From the NCBI GenBank assembly GCA_013695765.1, contig JACCZW010000020.1, forward strand, positions 1 through 55,829: 55,829 nucleotides of DNA. The letters run 5' to 3'. The notes below the pieces were generated by a model. That model worked only from the letters and a program-made list of their open reading frames with translations, was not told the DNA's origin and searched no databases. How positions within the stretch are numbered: the first letter of the stretch is position 1; the number at the start of each line of letters is the position of its first letter. A program made the position numbers and the translations under genes. This document shows positions 1 through 9,451 of the stretch, in pieces. The DNA is from Gammaproteobacteria bacterium (lineage in GTDB: Bacteria; Pseudomonadota; Gammaproteobacteria; JACCYU01).

Positions 1-75
1 GACCAGACGCCGGATGAAGTTTACCGGGGCTTGCCCCATTGGCGACAGGCCGCCTGAGCCTGATCACAATCACAG

Positions 76-552
76 TCAGAGCTTATCGAAACCCTCAGGC
101 TGTCCAAACAATGGGGTCCACTCCACATCCATAGCTGCGCTAGCCGGCAAGAAAAAAATATCTGACACAAGTTGTTTCCTGATGAGATCAATATTTTGCC
201 GAATTTTTTCTTTATTGTACCTAGCCTCAGAAAAACGTTCAAGCACGGCAGATAGCGGAATAAGGGGAGAGAAGACGACATTACGGTCGGGGCGGGATGG
301 ATTATCCGGATTGATGTCGCAGCTATTCGAAAGGATCATGCCACGGACTTTAAGAATCTCGTTATCATCCTTAATGGCGAATCCCGCCCAGCCATCTCCT
401 TGCAGGGCTTTTTCTGTCGGGGCGGGCAAAATGTAGTAATCGCGAAATTCAGAAAAGCGCTTAAGCTGTTCCGTTACTTTGTTGTAGTCTGCCTCGCTCA
501 AATACGCGGGTAGATGACTTCGGATCACCTCCGCAAGTTCGTCGGGCTCCAT
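76..552 (-). CDS. Hypothetical protein, second gene of a coupled pair with a TIGR04255-like gene
   Basis: A 158-residue soluble protein of unknown function; no signal peptide or membrane segment. It carries the segment ILSNSCDI (about residues 73-80) followed by VVFSPLIPL (about 92-100), a pattern I have only a vague memory of from other uncharacterised proteins, so no function is given. Its ATG overlaps the stop of the upstream gene by one base (TAATG), which indicates translational coupling to the TIGR04255-like gene. Base composition is AT-richer than the housekeeping genes that begin near 1800, so the pair is probably acquired. The gene ends only 75 bases from the window edge, so further genes of the same island may lie outside. 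Confidence 0.6.
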   Translation of the reverse strand: MEPDELAEVIRSHLPAYLSEADYNKVTEQLKRFSEFRDYYILPAPTEKALQGDGWAGFAIKDDNEILKVRGMILSNSCDINPDNPSRPDRNVVFSPLIPLSAVLERFSEARYNKEKIRQNIDLIRKQLVSDIFFLPASAAMDVEWTPLFGQPEGFDKL

Positions 553-1343
553 TAATCACTCACATACATTGCTCGGCGATTGCGATAAAGCAGCTTGCGA
601 GCGTCTGCATCGAGATCAATCTCGCTAGCTGAAAGCATGCTCGCTACCTCAGAGAGCGCTTCACGCATGCTCTGGTTACCTGTTCTCGCAGAAGTAGGTA
701 AGCCGCCTTGTGAAGAGCTGCGTACGTGTAGCCTTAACGGACTGTAGGATGTGTCAGATACGAGCGGAATGACATGCGTCATTCGCTCGCTATACAAATT
801 CGACCCGGCCACGCCAGTCAAAAGCATCAGCAGGACCGACCCTTTTAATTCTCGCGACGACACCGCCGTGGGAGCATACGGGTCAATAATAGCAGTAGCA
901 CTAAGTGACTTTAAGACACGGAGTACAAAAGGCTTAAAGAGATTCCAGCCGGGATATGGACGTTTGCAAAGTACGGCAAGAACTTTCGGGCCGAGCGCAA
1001 CTTGAAACTGTTCGCCGGTCATTAGCCTCTGCGGTTGATATTGAAGCTGAGGTACGCTCTGGATCACCTCAATGGGGAAACTGGCTTGCGGCAGTGTGGC
1101 TACATTGGGAAGATCTGTGCCCAGATCCTTAAATATCATGCCAAGGATTAGATCGCTCGCGCTCGGGCTAGACGGCTCGAACCGCAACTCGAAAGCAACA
1201 TCAATGATCGGCACCCGCCCGAGCCTCGTAGGTGTCCTGGAGTCGCTCGCAGTCGCGCGCGCGGCTACCTTGGCCAGCTTTTCGCGTCCCTTGCTACTCA
1301 AAGGTGCCTTACGTTTAGTCGATTGCGTCTTTCGAGCCGACAT
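552..1343 (-). CDS. TIGR04255-like protein of unknown function
   Basis: 263 residues. The first 30 residues are rich in Lys and Arg and look disordered. The body starts with IIDVAFELRFEP (about 46-57), then FPIEVIQSVPQLQYQ (about 89-103) and KRPYPGWNLFKPFV (about 127-140). The order of an EhR-F-P-type opening strand, a short V-x-x-GP strand and an aromatic P-Y-x-G-W segment matches my memory of the sporadically distributed TIGR04255 family, whose function is unknown. The assignment is from pattern only. It is the first gene of a two-gene unit (TAATG overlap with the next gene) in an AT-richer stretch, as expected for an accessory island. A defence or toxin-antitoxin role is possible but not shown by the sequence. 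Confidence 0.6.
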   Translation of the reverse strand: MSARKTQSTKRKAPLSSKGREKLAKVAARATASDSRTPTRLGRVPIIDVAFELRFEPSSPSASDLILGMIFKDLGTDLPNVATLPQASFPIEVIQSVPQLQYQPQRLMTGEQFQVALGPKVLAVLCKRPYPGWNLFKPFVLRVLKSLSATAIIDPYAPTAVSSRELKGSVLLMLLTGVAGSNLYSERMTHVIPLVSDTSYSPLRLHVRSSSQGGLPTSARTGNQSMREALSEVASMLSASEIDLDADARKLLYRNRRAMYVSD

Positions 1344-1803
1344 ACCATTAATCAGCTTCTAATGGCTCTGCAGCCAAAGGTATAACGTTCCATATAGTGG
1401 AATTCGATGGTCATTCTGCTTGTACGTTTCATGTGATGCAACATGACTTTGGCTATGCCTCAAGTGCCATTTGAATCGCATTAAGTTGGAAAGCTCCACA
1501 GAACCGTATTAGCCCTTGTTGTACCTTTAATTAATATGATACAAATCCACAACTTATATATTTGCAGAGTTCACTACCGCGTTCCCATCTTCGCTCCGGC
1601 CCAGCTGACTGGCTTTAAAGTATTCAAATAAACAATAGTCGACACATGTCCACACTAACCGACTAAACCCGCGAGCGTCATGGTTCGCGGTTTGTTATCC
1701 TCGCAATCAGGCAAGTGAGCCTGCCCGCGATACACACGTCGCGCCGTCATCAATGCATCAACGTAACAGGCGGCCTTAAACCTTCAACTTTCCGGAGCAC
1801 ATC
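1344..1803. other. Intergenic region without a recognisable gene
   Basis: 460 bases, AT-rich at its left end (1344-1560) and grading into the GC-rich backbone to the right. It separates the divergent accessory pair from dodecin. I see no ORF with coding character and no tRNA. It holds a hairpin at 1665-1693 and the dodecin ribosome-binding site (GGAG, about 1795). The composition change suggests that one boundary of the acquired DNA lies here. Confidence 0.5.
1665..1700 (+). terminator. Hairpin resembling an orphan intrinsic terminator
   Basis: AAACCCGCGA (1665-1674) can pair with TCGCGGTTT (1685-1693) with one bulged C, followed by TTTGTTATCC-like sequence with a weak T-run. No plus-strand gene lies upstream, so if it is a terminator the gene it served has been lost or replaced. 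It could equally act on the minus strand or be a chance palindrome. Confidence 0.35.
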
Positions 1804-2013
1804 ATGAGTGATCACGTATACAAGCTGGTCGAGCTTGCGGGTTCATCCACCACCAGCAGCGACGACGCGATTCAGAACGCCATCTCGCGTGCCGCCAAAA
1901 CGATCGACAATATGGACTGGTTCGAAGTGCTGGAGACCCGCGGACACTTAAAGGACGGGCGCGTGGAGCACTGGCAGGTCACCGTCAAGGTCGGCTTCCG
2001 GCTTAACGATTAA
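1804..2013 (+). CDS. Dodecin flavin-binding protein
   Basis: 69 residues, the usual dodecin length. Dodecins form hollow dodecamers in the cytoplasm that bind flavins and buffer free FMN or FAD. The sequence opens with [12 protein letters not shown], contains [16 protein letters not shown] (helix) and then [11 protein letters not shown] with the conserved Trp of the flavin-stacking site, and ends in a strand containing [12 protein letters not shown], all diagnostic for the family. GGAG sits 8 bases before the ATG. The next gene (DUF302) begins 21 bases downstream on the same strand with its own good ribosome-binding site, so the two are probably cotranscribed. Confidence 0.95.
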   Translation: MSDHVYKLVELAGSSTTSSDDAIQNAISRAAKTIDNMDWFEVLETRGHLKDGRVEHWQVTVKVGFRLND

Positions 2014-2034
2014 TTATTCGCAACAGGAGCGAAC

Positions 2035-2451
2035 ATGACCCAGCCGCTGGCTTTCGAAATCGAGCTCGATCAACCTTTTGAGGCGGCAGTGGAGACTGTC
2101 ACCGCCGCACTCAAGACCGAGGGCTTTGGCATTCTCACCACCATCGACGTCAAGGCGACCCTCAAGCAAAAGCTTAACGAAGATTTTCGCCCGTACGTGA
2201 TCCTCGGCGCCTGCAATCCGCCGCTCGCACATCGCGCGCTTTCCGCGGAAGCGCGTATAGGCGTGCTGCTGCCGTGCAATGTCACGGTCGAGGCTACGGA
2301 TAGCGGCGGTTCGCTGGTGCGCCTCGGCGATCCGCACGTTTTGTTGCAGGTTGGCGGGCTGGATCAGAATCCGGCCGTGCGCGAGATTGCGGACGATGCG
2401 CGGGCACGGCTGCAACGCGCCGCGCGATCGCTGGAACAGGATTCGGCCTAG
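2035..2451 (+). CDS. DUF302 domain-containing protein
   Basis: 138 residues, one DUF302 domain. The family is widespread, its function is not settled, and members bind heme or small ligands in some structures. Visible features are the opening amphipathic strand and helix (FEAAVETVTAALKTEGFGIL), TTIDVKATLKQKL, and the signature segment YVILGACNPPLAHRAL with the conserved Cys-Asn-Pro, followed by GVLLPCNVTV. AGGAG lies 8 bases before the ATG. No signal peptide. The 3' end overlaps the convergent ElyC/YdcF-like gene by 4 bases. Confidence 0.92.
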   Translation: MTQPLAFEIELDQPFEAAVETVTAALKTEGFGILTTIDVKATLKQKLNEDFRPYVILGACNPPLAHRALSAEARIGVLLPCNVTVEATDSGGSLVRLGDPHVLLQVGGLDQNPAVREIADDARARLQRAARSLEQDSA

Positions 2452-3185
2452 TTCGCGCGGCGAAATCGGTACCAGGCCAGCGCCACATACTCCGACACCG
2501 CGTTGCTGGCCATGTACAGCGCGCGGTAAGTCGGTAGCATCCGGTAAAAGCGTCGCGGCGTGTCGCAGGCGGTCGGTGCGGGTGTTACGGTAAATCCCGC
2601 GCGCCGGAACGACCACACCGCGCGCGGCATATGCCAGCCGTGAGTGACCAGCAGCGCGTGCCGGACATCGTACGAGGCCAGCATGCGCGCGGAATTTACC
2701 GCATTCTCTAACGTGTCGCGGCTGTCGCTTTCCATCCATGTCACGGGCACGCAAAAATCCTGCTCCAGCGCCTCCTTCATCATCGACGCCTCGCTGCGCG
2801 ACTCGTTGAACAGGCGCCCACCGGAGACAAGAATGGGAAGTCCGGACTCGCGATGCAGGCGCGCCGCGTATCGCAGCCGCTCCAAAGTGAAATACTCGAC
2901 CGTATCGCCGCCATATTCGTCGGCGTCCCGGTTTCTGCCGCCACCCAGCACGATAATTGCCTGCGCTTCCTGAGGCACGGCGGACAGTACCTCGTAACGC
3001 GCGTCCAGCGAGCTGACCAGACGGTGCGACACGGCGGGCGTGCTCAACAGATAAAGAATTGCAAGGCCGGCGACGGTGAGCAGAAAACCCGCGACCGGCA
3101 GTATGCCCAGCACAGCCAGACCGAGCGCGATCAACAACAAAGGGCCGGCGGGCGGGAGTAACAACGATGCGATCAGGTAAGTCAC
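2448..3185 (-). CDS. YdcF/ElyC-family DUF218 membrane protein
   Basis: 245 residues. Two hydrophobic segments at about residues 4-27 and 30-48 are followed by a DUF218 domain. The domain start AIIVLGGGRNRDADEYGG (about 75-92) carries the conserved glycine cluster; LPILVSGGRLFNESRSEASMM and SRDTLENA, with its conserved Asn, and LLVTHGWHMPRA complete the fold. E. coli ElyC and SanA are relatives tied to envelope integrity (ElyC to undecaprenyl-phosphate and peptidoglycan or ECA metabolism), so an inner-membrane role with the domain outside is likely, though the exact member is uncertain. The gene is convergent with DUF302 (4 base overlap). Confidence 0.88.
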   Translation of the reverse strand: MTYLIASLLLPPAGPLLLIALGLAVLGILPVAGFLLTVAGLAILYLLSTPAVSHRLVSSLDARYEVLSAVPQEAQAIIVLGGGRNRDADEYGGDTVEYFTLERLRYAARLHRESGLPILVSGGRLFNESRSEASMMKEALEQDFCVPVTWMESDSRDTLENAVNSARMLASYDVRHALLVTHGWHMPRAVWSFRRAGFTVTPAPTACDTPRRFYRMLPTYRALYMASNAVSEYVALAWYRFRRAN

Positions 3186-3402
3186 GGATGCCGCCGCTGG
3201 TTGATTCGAGACGCGACTTTACCCAGTCACGTCGTCGGTTGGAAGCTCGGTTTTGCCTGATCGTGCAGCGCGGGCGGATCGGATCGGCGCGGCATATGCA
3301 TCGAACAAACCGGCGCATGGTTTGTCCACGTCACGATACGCTGCGTACGACCGTGCTTCGTATACCGGCGTTTTCCGTCAACGAAACTTTCAGGAGGTTT
3401 TC

Positions 3403-4392
<990 letters not shown>

Positions 4393-4393
4393 A

Positions 4394-4439
4394 AACCTCG
4401 GATTCAGCCAGAGGTTCGAGCGGCACAAGGAGGTGCCGC
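4394..4439. terminator. Two adjacent hairpins between convergent genes, possible bidirectional terminator
   Basis: The first hairpin pairs AACCTC (4395-4400) with GAGGTT (4411-4416). The second is a perfect 7 bp stem, GCGGCAC (4420-4426) with GTGCCGC (4433-4439). They lie between the end of the aldo/keto reductase gene and the end of the lipA operon. Neither is followed by a clear T-run, so intrinsic termination is only a possibility. Confidence 0.35.
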
Positions 4440-4449
4440 CATTATGCCG

Positions 4450-5412
4450 TCAATCTGACGCTCCGAGCCAGGCGGCCTGAAGATCCGCGTGATACGAAGA
4501 CCGCGCCATGGGCCCGCTCGCGACGTGCGAAAAACCCATGCGGCGACCGATCTCGCCTAACCGATCGAATTCATGCGGCGTCACATAGCGCGCTACCGGC
4601 AGATGGTGGCGGCTGGGTTGCAGATACTGACCCAGGGTCAACATGTCGCAGCCGTGCGCTCGCAGTTCGCCCATGACGTGCTCGACTTCGGCAAGTTCTT
4701 CGCCCAGGCCCAGCATCAGTCCCGATTTGGTCGGCACCCGCGGGTGCGCGGCCTTGAATCGCTGTAGCAGCGACAATGACCACTGGTAATCGGAGCCGGG
4801 ACGCGCCTGACGGTAAAGCCGCGGCACGGTTTCGAGATTGTGGTTGAAAACATCCGGCGGCGCCTCGGCGATGATTTTCAGCGCGACCTCCATGCGACCG
4901 CGAAAATCCGGCACCAGCACCTCGATTCGGGTCGCCGGATTCAGCGCACGCACCGCACCGATGCAGGCCGCGAAATGCGCAGCGCCGCCGTCACGGAGAT
5001 CATCGCGATCCACGGACGTGACCACCACGTAACTCAGCCCCATGGCCTTGATGGTGCGTGCAAGATGCTCGGGCTCGTCAAGGTCCAGCGGGTTTGGGCG
5101 GCCGTGGGCCACGTCGCAAAACGGACAGCGCCGCGTGCAGATGTCGCCCATAATCATGAACGTGGCCGTACCGTGGCCGAAACATTCGCCAAGGTTTGGA
5201 CAGGCCGCTTCTTCACACACGGTGTGCAGCGCGTTCTCGCGCAGGATTTTTTTTAGCCGCGCGACTTCCGGCGTCGCGGGCGATTTGGCGCGTATCCACG
5301 GCGGCTTGCGCACAGGGCGTACGGTGGGCTCTATCTTGACCGGGATGCGGGCCACCTTGGCCGCACCCCGAAGTTTTTCACCCTGAACGATGCGCTGCGG
5401 GATCGAGGACAT
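4450..5412 (-). CDS. lipA: Lipoyl synthase LipA
   Basis: 320 residues. A radical-SAM enzyme that inserts two sulfurs into the octanoyl chain on lipoyl domains such as GcvH (encoded at 41791-42183). Both iron-sulfur clusters are visible: the auxiliary-cluster motif [12 protein letters not shown] and the radical-SAM motif CTRRCPFC, plus the C-terminal RSSYHAD that supplies the conserved Ser ligand. I start at the ATG at 5412 ([11 protein letters not shown]); the ORF stays open to 5463, but this would deepen the overlap with lipB from 35 to 86 bases. It follows lipB as the last gene of the long minus-strand envelope operon. Confidence 0.97.
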   Translation of the reverse strand: MSSIPQRIVQGEKLRGAAKVARIPVKIEPTVRPVRKPPWIRAKSPATPEVARLKKILRENALHTVCEEAACPNLGECFGHGTATFMIMGDICTRRCPFCDVAHGRPNPLDLDEPEHLARTIKAMGLSYVVVTSVDRDDLRDGGAAHFAACIGAVRALNPATRIEVLVPDFRGRMEVALKIIAEAPPDVFNHNLETVPRLYRQARPGSDYQWSLSLLQRFKAAHPRVPTKSGLMLGLGEELAEVEHVMGELRAHGCDMLTLGQYLQPSRHHLPVARYVTPHEFDRLGEIGRRMGFSHVASGPMARSSYHADLQAAWLGASD

Positions 5413-6094
5413 AATTAATTTCGGCTTGCTCAATCGAGCCGTCATTGTAACCCAGGCCCACAAGTAGATGATTGCACAAACCGTTCGCTACGATGCGGCG
5501 GTCGTTGAACTGAACATGGTCTCTGACCTGCGTGACTTGCAGCCCTGCGTAGCCACAGGGGTTGATGCGGGCAAAAGGCGCGAGATCCATATCGACGTTC
5601 AAAGCGAGGCCGTGATAACTGCACCCGCGCCGGATGCGCAGGCCCAGCGCGGCGATCTTTTTGCCTTCGACGTAGACGCCGGGAGCGTGTCGTCGTGCCT
5701 GCGCTACAACCCCAAAGTCGACAAGCAGCGCGATGACGGCATTCTCGATGGCGCTGACCAGGCCGCGCGCGCCGAGTTGCGCGCGCCTGAGATCGATCAG
5801 CAGATAAATCACGAGTTGCCCCGGCCCGTGATACGTCACCTGCCCACCGCGATCGCTCTGCACCACCGGAATGTCACCGGCATGGAGTATGTGTTCGCGT
5901 TTGCCGTTCAGACCAAGTGTGAATACCGGAGAATGTTCCACCACCCACACTTCGTCTGCAGTTTTGGTGCCACGTTGCGAAGTAAATCCCTGCATTGCCC
6001 GCCAGACCGGAACATAGGCGGCGTGACCGAGATGTTTGACGACTGGACTCGACCCGTCCCGCGCAGGCATGGGCACTGCCGACGGGCGGTTCAT
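5378..6094 (-). CDS. lipB: Octanoyltransferase LipB
   Basis: 238 residues. Transfers octanoyl groups from acyl carrier protein to lipoyl domains, the step before LipA. The family signature is present: [19 protein letters not shown], the catalytic Lys in [11 protein letters not shown] and the catalytic Cys in [13 protein letters not shown]. The N-terminal 15 or so residues are longer than average; an ATG 24 bases further in (6070) is an alternative. lipB lies between ybeD (30 base gap) and lipA (overlapping), the order also found in enterobacteria. Confidence 0.96.
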   Translation of the reverse strand: MNRPSAVPMPARDGSSPVVKHLGHAAYVPVWRAMQGFTSQRGTKTADEVWVVEHSPVFTLGLNGKREHILHAGDIPVVQSDRGGQVTYHGPGQLVIYLLIDLRRAQLGARGLVSAIENAVIALLVDFGVVAQARRHAPGVYVEGKKIAALGLRIRRGCSYHGLALNVDMDLAPFARINPCGYAGLQVTQVRDHVQFNDRRIVANGLCNHLLVGLGYNDGSIEQAEINYVLDPAAHRSG

Positions 6095-6124
6095 AGTTGA
6101 CGGCGGGGCAGACAGCGCAACATT

Positions 6125-6400
6125 CTAAAGCGCCATAATCACCGCGTTGCAGGCGCTAATCTCGCGGTAGATATCGTCCAGTTGGCGCCGGCTGGTGGCG
6201 GGCACGACGGCGGTGATGCTCTCGTATTTGCCGTGGCGGCTGAGGCGGCTGGTGACGGCGGCTTCAGGCAACTCTTCCACGTGATGGCCGATAATCTCTA
6301 ATACTTTTTCGCGCAGGTCACCTTTGGCGTGGCCCATCACCTTGATCGGGAACTCACATGGGAATTCGAACGCGCAAGCCTCTTGATCGTCGTAGTTCAT
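6125..6400 (-). CDS. ybeD: YbeD/DUF493 family protein
   Basis: 91 residues, the full length of the DUF493 (YbeD) family, a small ferredoxin-like ACT-resembling cytoplasmic protein with no firm role, named lipoate regulatory protein because of its position beside lipB. The family pattern FPCEFPIKVMG, then SRHGKYESITAVVPATSRRQLDDIYREI and a C-terminal VIMAL is clear. Its ATG overlaps the stop of the aminotransferase gene (ATGA), so the two are translationally coupled. Confidence 0.93.
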   Translation of the reverse strand: MNYDDQEACAFEFPCEFPIKVMGHAKGDLREKVLEIIGHHVEELPEAAVTSRLSRHGKYESITAVVPATSRRQLDDIYREISACNAVIMAL

Positions 6401-7260
6401 GCGGATTTCCTCGCGGCAAATTCACATTTGTAGTTCTGATAAAGGGCATGAACCCGCTTCCATTGCGGTCCCGGCAAGCCATCGCCGACCGGGCTTTCAT
6501 CCAGGATGGTTACCGGCAGTACTTCCCTGGACGAACTGGTAATCCAGATTTCCTGCGCGTCCCGTAAGCTGTGTTCGCGGATACGGGCCTGCTCGTGCGC
6601 GAGGCCGTCGGCCGCAGCAAGTTCCAGGATGAGGTCGCGCGTGACGCCCGGCAGCAGGGATGCGCTGTTGGGCGGGGTGACGATCACATCGTCCATGACG
6701 ACAAACACATTACTCGCAGCACCCTCGGCGACGTAGCCATCGCGCACGAGCAGCGATTCGGCCGCACCGGCGTCGATCGCCTGCTGGCGCAACAGCACGT
6801 TCGCCAGCAGGCTGATGCTCTTGATGTCGCAGCGCTGCCAGCGTGTGTCCGCCCGGGTCACCGCCTTGACGCCGCGCGCCAATTGCTCAGGCGCGGGTTG
6901 CGGCAGCGCGCTCGTCATGGCGAACACGGTTGGTTCGATGTCGCGCGGGAACGCGTGGTCACGCGGCGCGACACCGCGCGTAACCTGCCAGTACACCAGC
7001 AGATCGCCGGCGCCGGCGCGCTCGATCAGCTCGCTTAAAACCTGAATCCACCGCGCCGACACATAAGGATCCGGAATGGAGATTTCAAACAGACTGCGTG
7101 ACAGGCGCGCCAGATGTTCATCCAGCCGGAAAGCTTGACCGCGATAAACCGGCATTAGTTCGTAGACGCCGTCGCCAAACAGAAAACCCCGATCCAGCAC
7201 CGGCACCCGTGCTTCATCGGCGGGCACGAACTCGCCGTTTAGATAGACCTCCTGCGGCAC
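6397..7260 (-). CDS. Class IV aminotransferase, D-alanine aminotransferase-like
   Basis: 287 residues with the start used here. A fold-type IV PLP enzyme: VYLNGEFVPADEARVPVLDRGFLFGDGVYE at the N-terminus, the PLP Lys in RCDIKSISLLANVL, and EGAASNVFVV plus LLPGVTRDLILELA in the C-terminal domain. D-amino-acid aminotransferase is the closest match and fits its place after dacA in a wall operon; aminodeoxychorismate lyase or branched-chain aminotransferase are less likely. I use a GTG at 7260 that overlaps the dacA stop (TAGTG) and gives the usual family length; an ATG at 7302 would add 14 unlikely residues and overlap dacA by 43 bases. Confidence 0.9.
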   Translation of the reverse strand: MPQEVYLNGEFVPADEARVPVLDRGFLFGDGVYELMPVYRGQAFRLDEHLARLSRSLFEISIPDPYVSARWIQVLSELIERAGAGDLLVYWQVTRGVAPRDHAFPRDIEPTVFAMTSALPQPAPEQLARGVKAVTRADTRWQRCDIKSISLLANVLLRQQAIDAGAAESLLVRDGYVAEGAASNVFVVMDDVIVTPPNSASLLPGVTRDLILELAAADGLAHEQARIREHSLRDAQEIWITSSSREVLPVTILDESPVGDGLPGPQWKRVHALYQNYKCEFAARKSA

Positions 7261-8429
7261 TACTGTAACCACATCAGAACCGTATCCTTCGCCTGACGCC
7301 ACAACCCGCCCTTGGCCAGGGATTGCAGCGCGATCACCGGTTCTTCGCGCAACGGCTCGCCCTCGAACGTGACCTTGACCTGTCCGACCCGCTCGCCTTC
7401 ACCGATCGGCGCCAGAATCTGTTCGTTGAGATCCAGCGACGCGTTTAACGCGGCATAGCGATCGCGCGGAATGGTGACGACCAGATCCTCGGCCAGACCA
7501 ACCGGCACGTTTTCGACCACACCTTTCCATGCGCGCGGGGTCGCCAGCGGCTCGTCGGCGGAATACAGTTTGTGCGTCTCGAAGAACCGAAAGCCATAAC
7601 TGAGCAGCGCTTGTGTATTTTTGGCGCGCGCGTTCTCGCTATTGGCGCCCATCACCACGGAGATCAGACGCATGCCATCCTGCAGGGCGGAGGCCGCCAG
7701 ACAATAGCCGGCCGAATCCGTATGGCCGGTCTTGAGGCCGTCCACTGAATCGTCGTGGATCAACAATGTGTTTCGGTTGTACTGCCTGATGCCGTTATAA
7801 GTGAATTCGCGCTCGGCGTAGCCGGCGTAATGCTCTGGAAAATCGCGGATCAGCGCTTGCGACAAGGTGGCGATGTCGTGCGCCGTGGTGTATTGCTCCG
7901 GGTCCGGCCAGCCGGTGGAATCGACGTAATGCGTGCCGGTCATGCCCAGTCTTTCGGCTTCGGCATTCATCAAATCCGCGAACGCGCTTTCGGTCCCGGC
8001 GATGTGCTCGGCCACGGCCACGGTCGCGTCATTGCCGGACTGGATGATGATGCCTTTGAGCAATGCCTTGAGTTCAACCCGATCGCCGACCTCCACGAAC
8101 ATCTTGGAGCCGCCCATGCGCCACGCCTTCTCGCTGATCAGCACCTCGTCATCCAGGCTGATCTGGCCTTGCCGCAGCGCCTCGTAGACCAGATAAGTAG
8201 TCATGATCTTGGTGATGCTGGCAGGTTCCACGCGCTCATCGGCCTGGTGCTCAGCCAGCACCGCGCCGCTGTCGAAATCGATCATGATGTAGCTTTTCGA
8301 CTCGAAGCTGGGCGGTGACGGGATCGGCGCGGGCGCCATGGTCGGCGTTTGGGCGGCTACCGGCGACGCGGACGTGAACGACAACAACGTCAGTGCTACG
8401 AACAGGCATTTTTTTAGAGGCATTGGCAT
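7260..8429 (-). CDS. dacA: D-alanyl-D-alanine carboxypeptidase (PBP5/6 type)
   Basis: About 389 residues from the start MPMPLKKCLFVAL, which begins a Sec signal peptide ending near PVAAQ; the ORF is open 12 codons further (8465). Removes the terminal D-Ala from peptidoglycan stem peptides. The three penicillin-binding motifs are intact: S-x-x-K (SITK), S-x-N (SGN) and K-T-G (KTGHTDSAG). After the peptidase domain comes the PBP5 C-terminal beta domain and a final amphipathic segment (GLWRQAKDTVLMWLQ) that anchors the protein to the periplasmic face of the inner membrane. Class IV aminotransferase starts within its stop codon. Confidence 0.96.
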   Translation of the reverse strand: MPMPLKKCLFVALTLLSFTSASPVAAQTPTMAPAPIPSPPSFESKSYIMIDFDSGAVLAEHQADERVEPASITKIMTTYLVYEALRQGQISLDDEVLISEKAWRMGGSKMFVEVGDRVELKALLKGIIIQSGNDATVAVAEHIAGTESAFADLMNAEAERLGMTGTHYVDSTGWPDPEQYTTAHDIATLSQALIRDFPEHYAGYAEREFTYNGIRQYNRNTLLIHDDSVDGLKTGHTDSAGYCLAASALQDGMRLISVVMGANSENARAKNTQALLSYGFRFFETHKLYSADEPLATPRAWKGVVENVPVGLAEDLVVTIPRDRYAALNASLDLNEQILAPIGEGERVGQVKVTFEGEPLREEPVIALQSLAKGGLWRQAKDTVLMWLQ

Positions 8430-8617
8430 AGTGAAAAGCGATGAAGGACTTTCGGAACGAAACATGTGGATTCTAACCCCCTAGCCGCGATAACCCCGCG
8501 ACAACTAAAACCGGCATTGCTTCACGCGTGAATCAACCGCGCGTTGCCGCCACCTTTGAGCCGGCGTGACGTCGTCCGCCGGTCGTATGCTTCCCTATTG
8601 TTAATTTTATACGGAAC

Positions 8618-9451
8618 TTATTCGGCTACGACGCAGGCGTCGTACAAACCCAGCGCCTGCACGCGCCGCGCGGTCAGATCCGCATCACCTGCCGAAGACA
8701 ATGGCCCGATACGCACGCGGTACAGCGGATCGTCCGCGCCGACGCCGGGCGTTATCTGTATGGTCCCCGGTTCGCTGAGCAGCAAGTGTGCGCGCAACGC
8801 TTCGGCATTGCGTAACTCGGCGAACGCGCCGACCTGCACGAACAGGACTGGAAGGTCCGGCAACGGCATCGCGGCGGTCTGTACGGCTCGCGGCGGCGTT
8901 GCGACGACTGGCGCGGGTGCCGGCCGTGGTGCGTCGGGGTCCACCGCCCGCACCTCGACCAGCGCGGTGCCCCGCTGAACAATATCCAGTTTATAAGCCG
9001 CGGCGTACGAAAGGTCGATCACGCGACCGCCGTGGAACGGACCGCGGTCATTGACCTTCACCACCGTCTTGCGCCCGTTATCCAGATTGGTTACCTGCAC
9101 GTAAGTCGGCAGCGGCAGGGTGGGGTGCGCGGCGGTCATCGCGTACATGTCGTAGGTTTCGCCGCTGGAGGCCTGGCGACCGTGGAAATCGGACCCGTAC
9201 CACGACGCCATGCCGCGTTCGACGAAACCTTCGCTGCTGTCCAGCACGTCGTAACGCTGGCCGGCGACGACGTAGTAAGGCGGGTTGCCGTAGCGGCTTT
9301 TCGGCTCGACCTTCGGCACGGCATCGGGCGGATAATTCTGGCCCCACCCATCCGGTGGCTCCGGCAGGGGCGGATGACTGGTGCATGCGCACAGCACAAG
9401 CGTCGCCACCAGCCATGCGAGACCCTGCCGCGGCGCATGCATCGCGCTCAC
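8618..9451 (-). CDS. rlpA: Septal ring lytic transglycosylase RlpA family lipoprotein
   Basis: 277 residues. Residues 1-22 form a lipoprotein signal peptide with lipobox L-C-A-C. The double-psi beta-barrel domain is visible in GMASWYGSDFHGRQASSGETYD, AAHPTLPLPTYVQVTNL, VVKVNDRGPFHGGRVIDLSYAAA. A proline/alanine-rich linker leads to a C-terminal SPOR domain (LFVQVGAFAELRNAEALRAHL ... YRVRIGPL), which binds denuded glycan at the septum. Family members cleave naked glycan strands. The ATG overlaps the stop of the rodA-mltB gene by ATGA. The gap to dacA is 188 bases, without a clear terminator. Confidence 0.94.
   Translation of the reverse strand: MSAMHAPRQGLAWLVATLVLCACTSHPPLPEPPDGWGQNYPPDAVPKVEPKSRYGNPPYYVVAGQRYDVLDSSEGFVERGMASWYGSDFHGRQASSGETYDMYAMTAAHPTLPLPTYVQVTNLDNGRKTVVKVNDRGPFHGGRVIDLSYAAAYKLDIVQRGTALVEVRAVDPDAPRPAPAPVVATPPRAVQTAAMPLPDLPVLFVQVGAFAELRNAEALRAHLLLSEPGTIQITPGVGADDPLYRVRIGPLSSAGDADLTARRVQALGLYDACVVAE

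Noticed and set aside
1570-1605. tRNA 3' end or attachment site near the left-edge island
   Set aside because: TTCCCATCTTCGCTCC looks faintly like a tRNA acceptor arm, but no T-loop GGTTCGAATCC, no matching 5' half and no integrase are present.
2014-3318. Long minus-strand ORF (434 codons) overlapping DUF302 and the YdcF-like gene
   Set aside because: Its codons run antisense to DUF302 and out of frame through the YdcF-like gene; the translation is Arg-rich and resembles nothing, a usual shadow in high-GC DNA.
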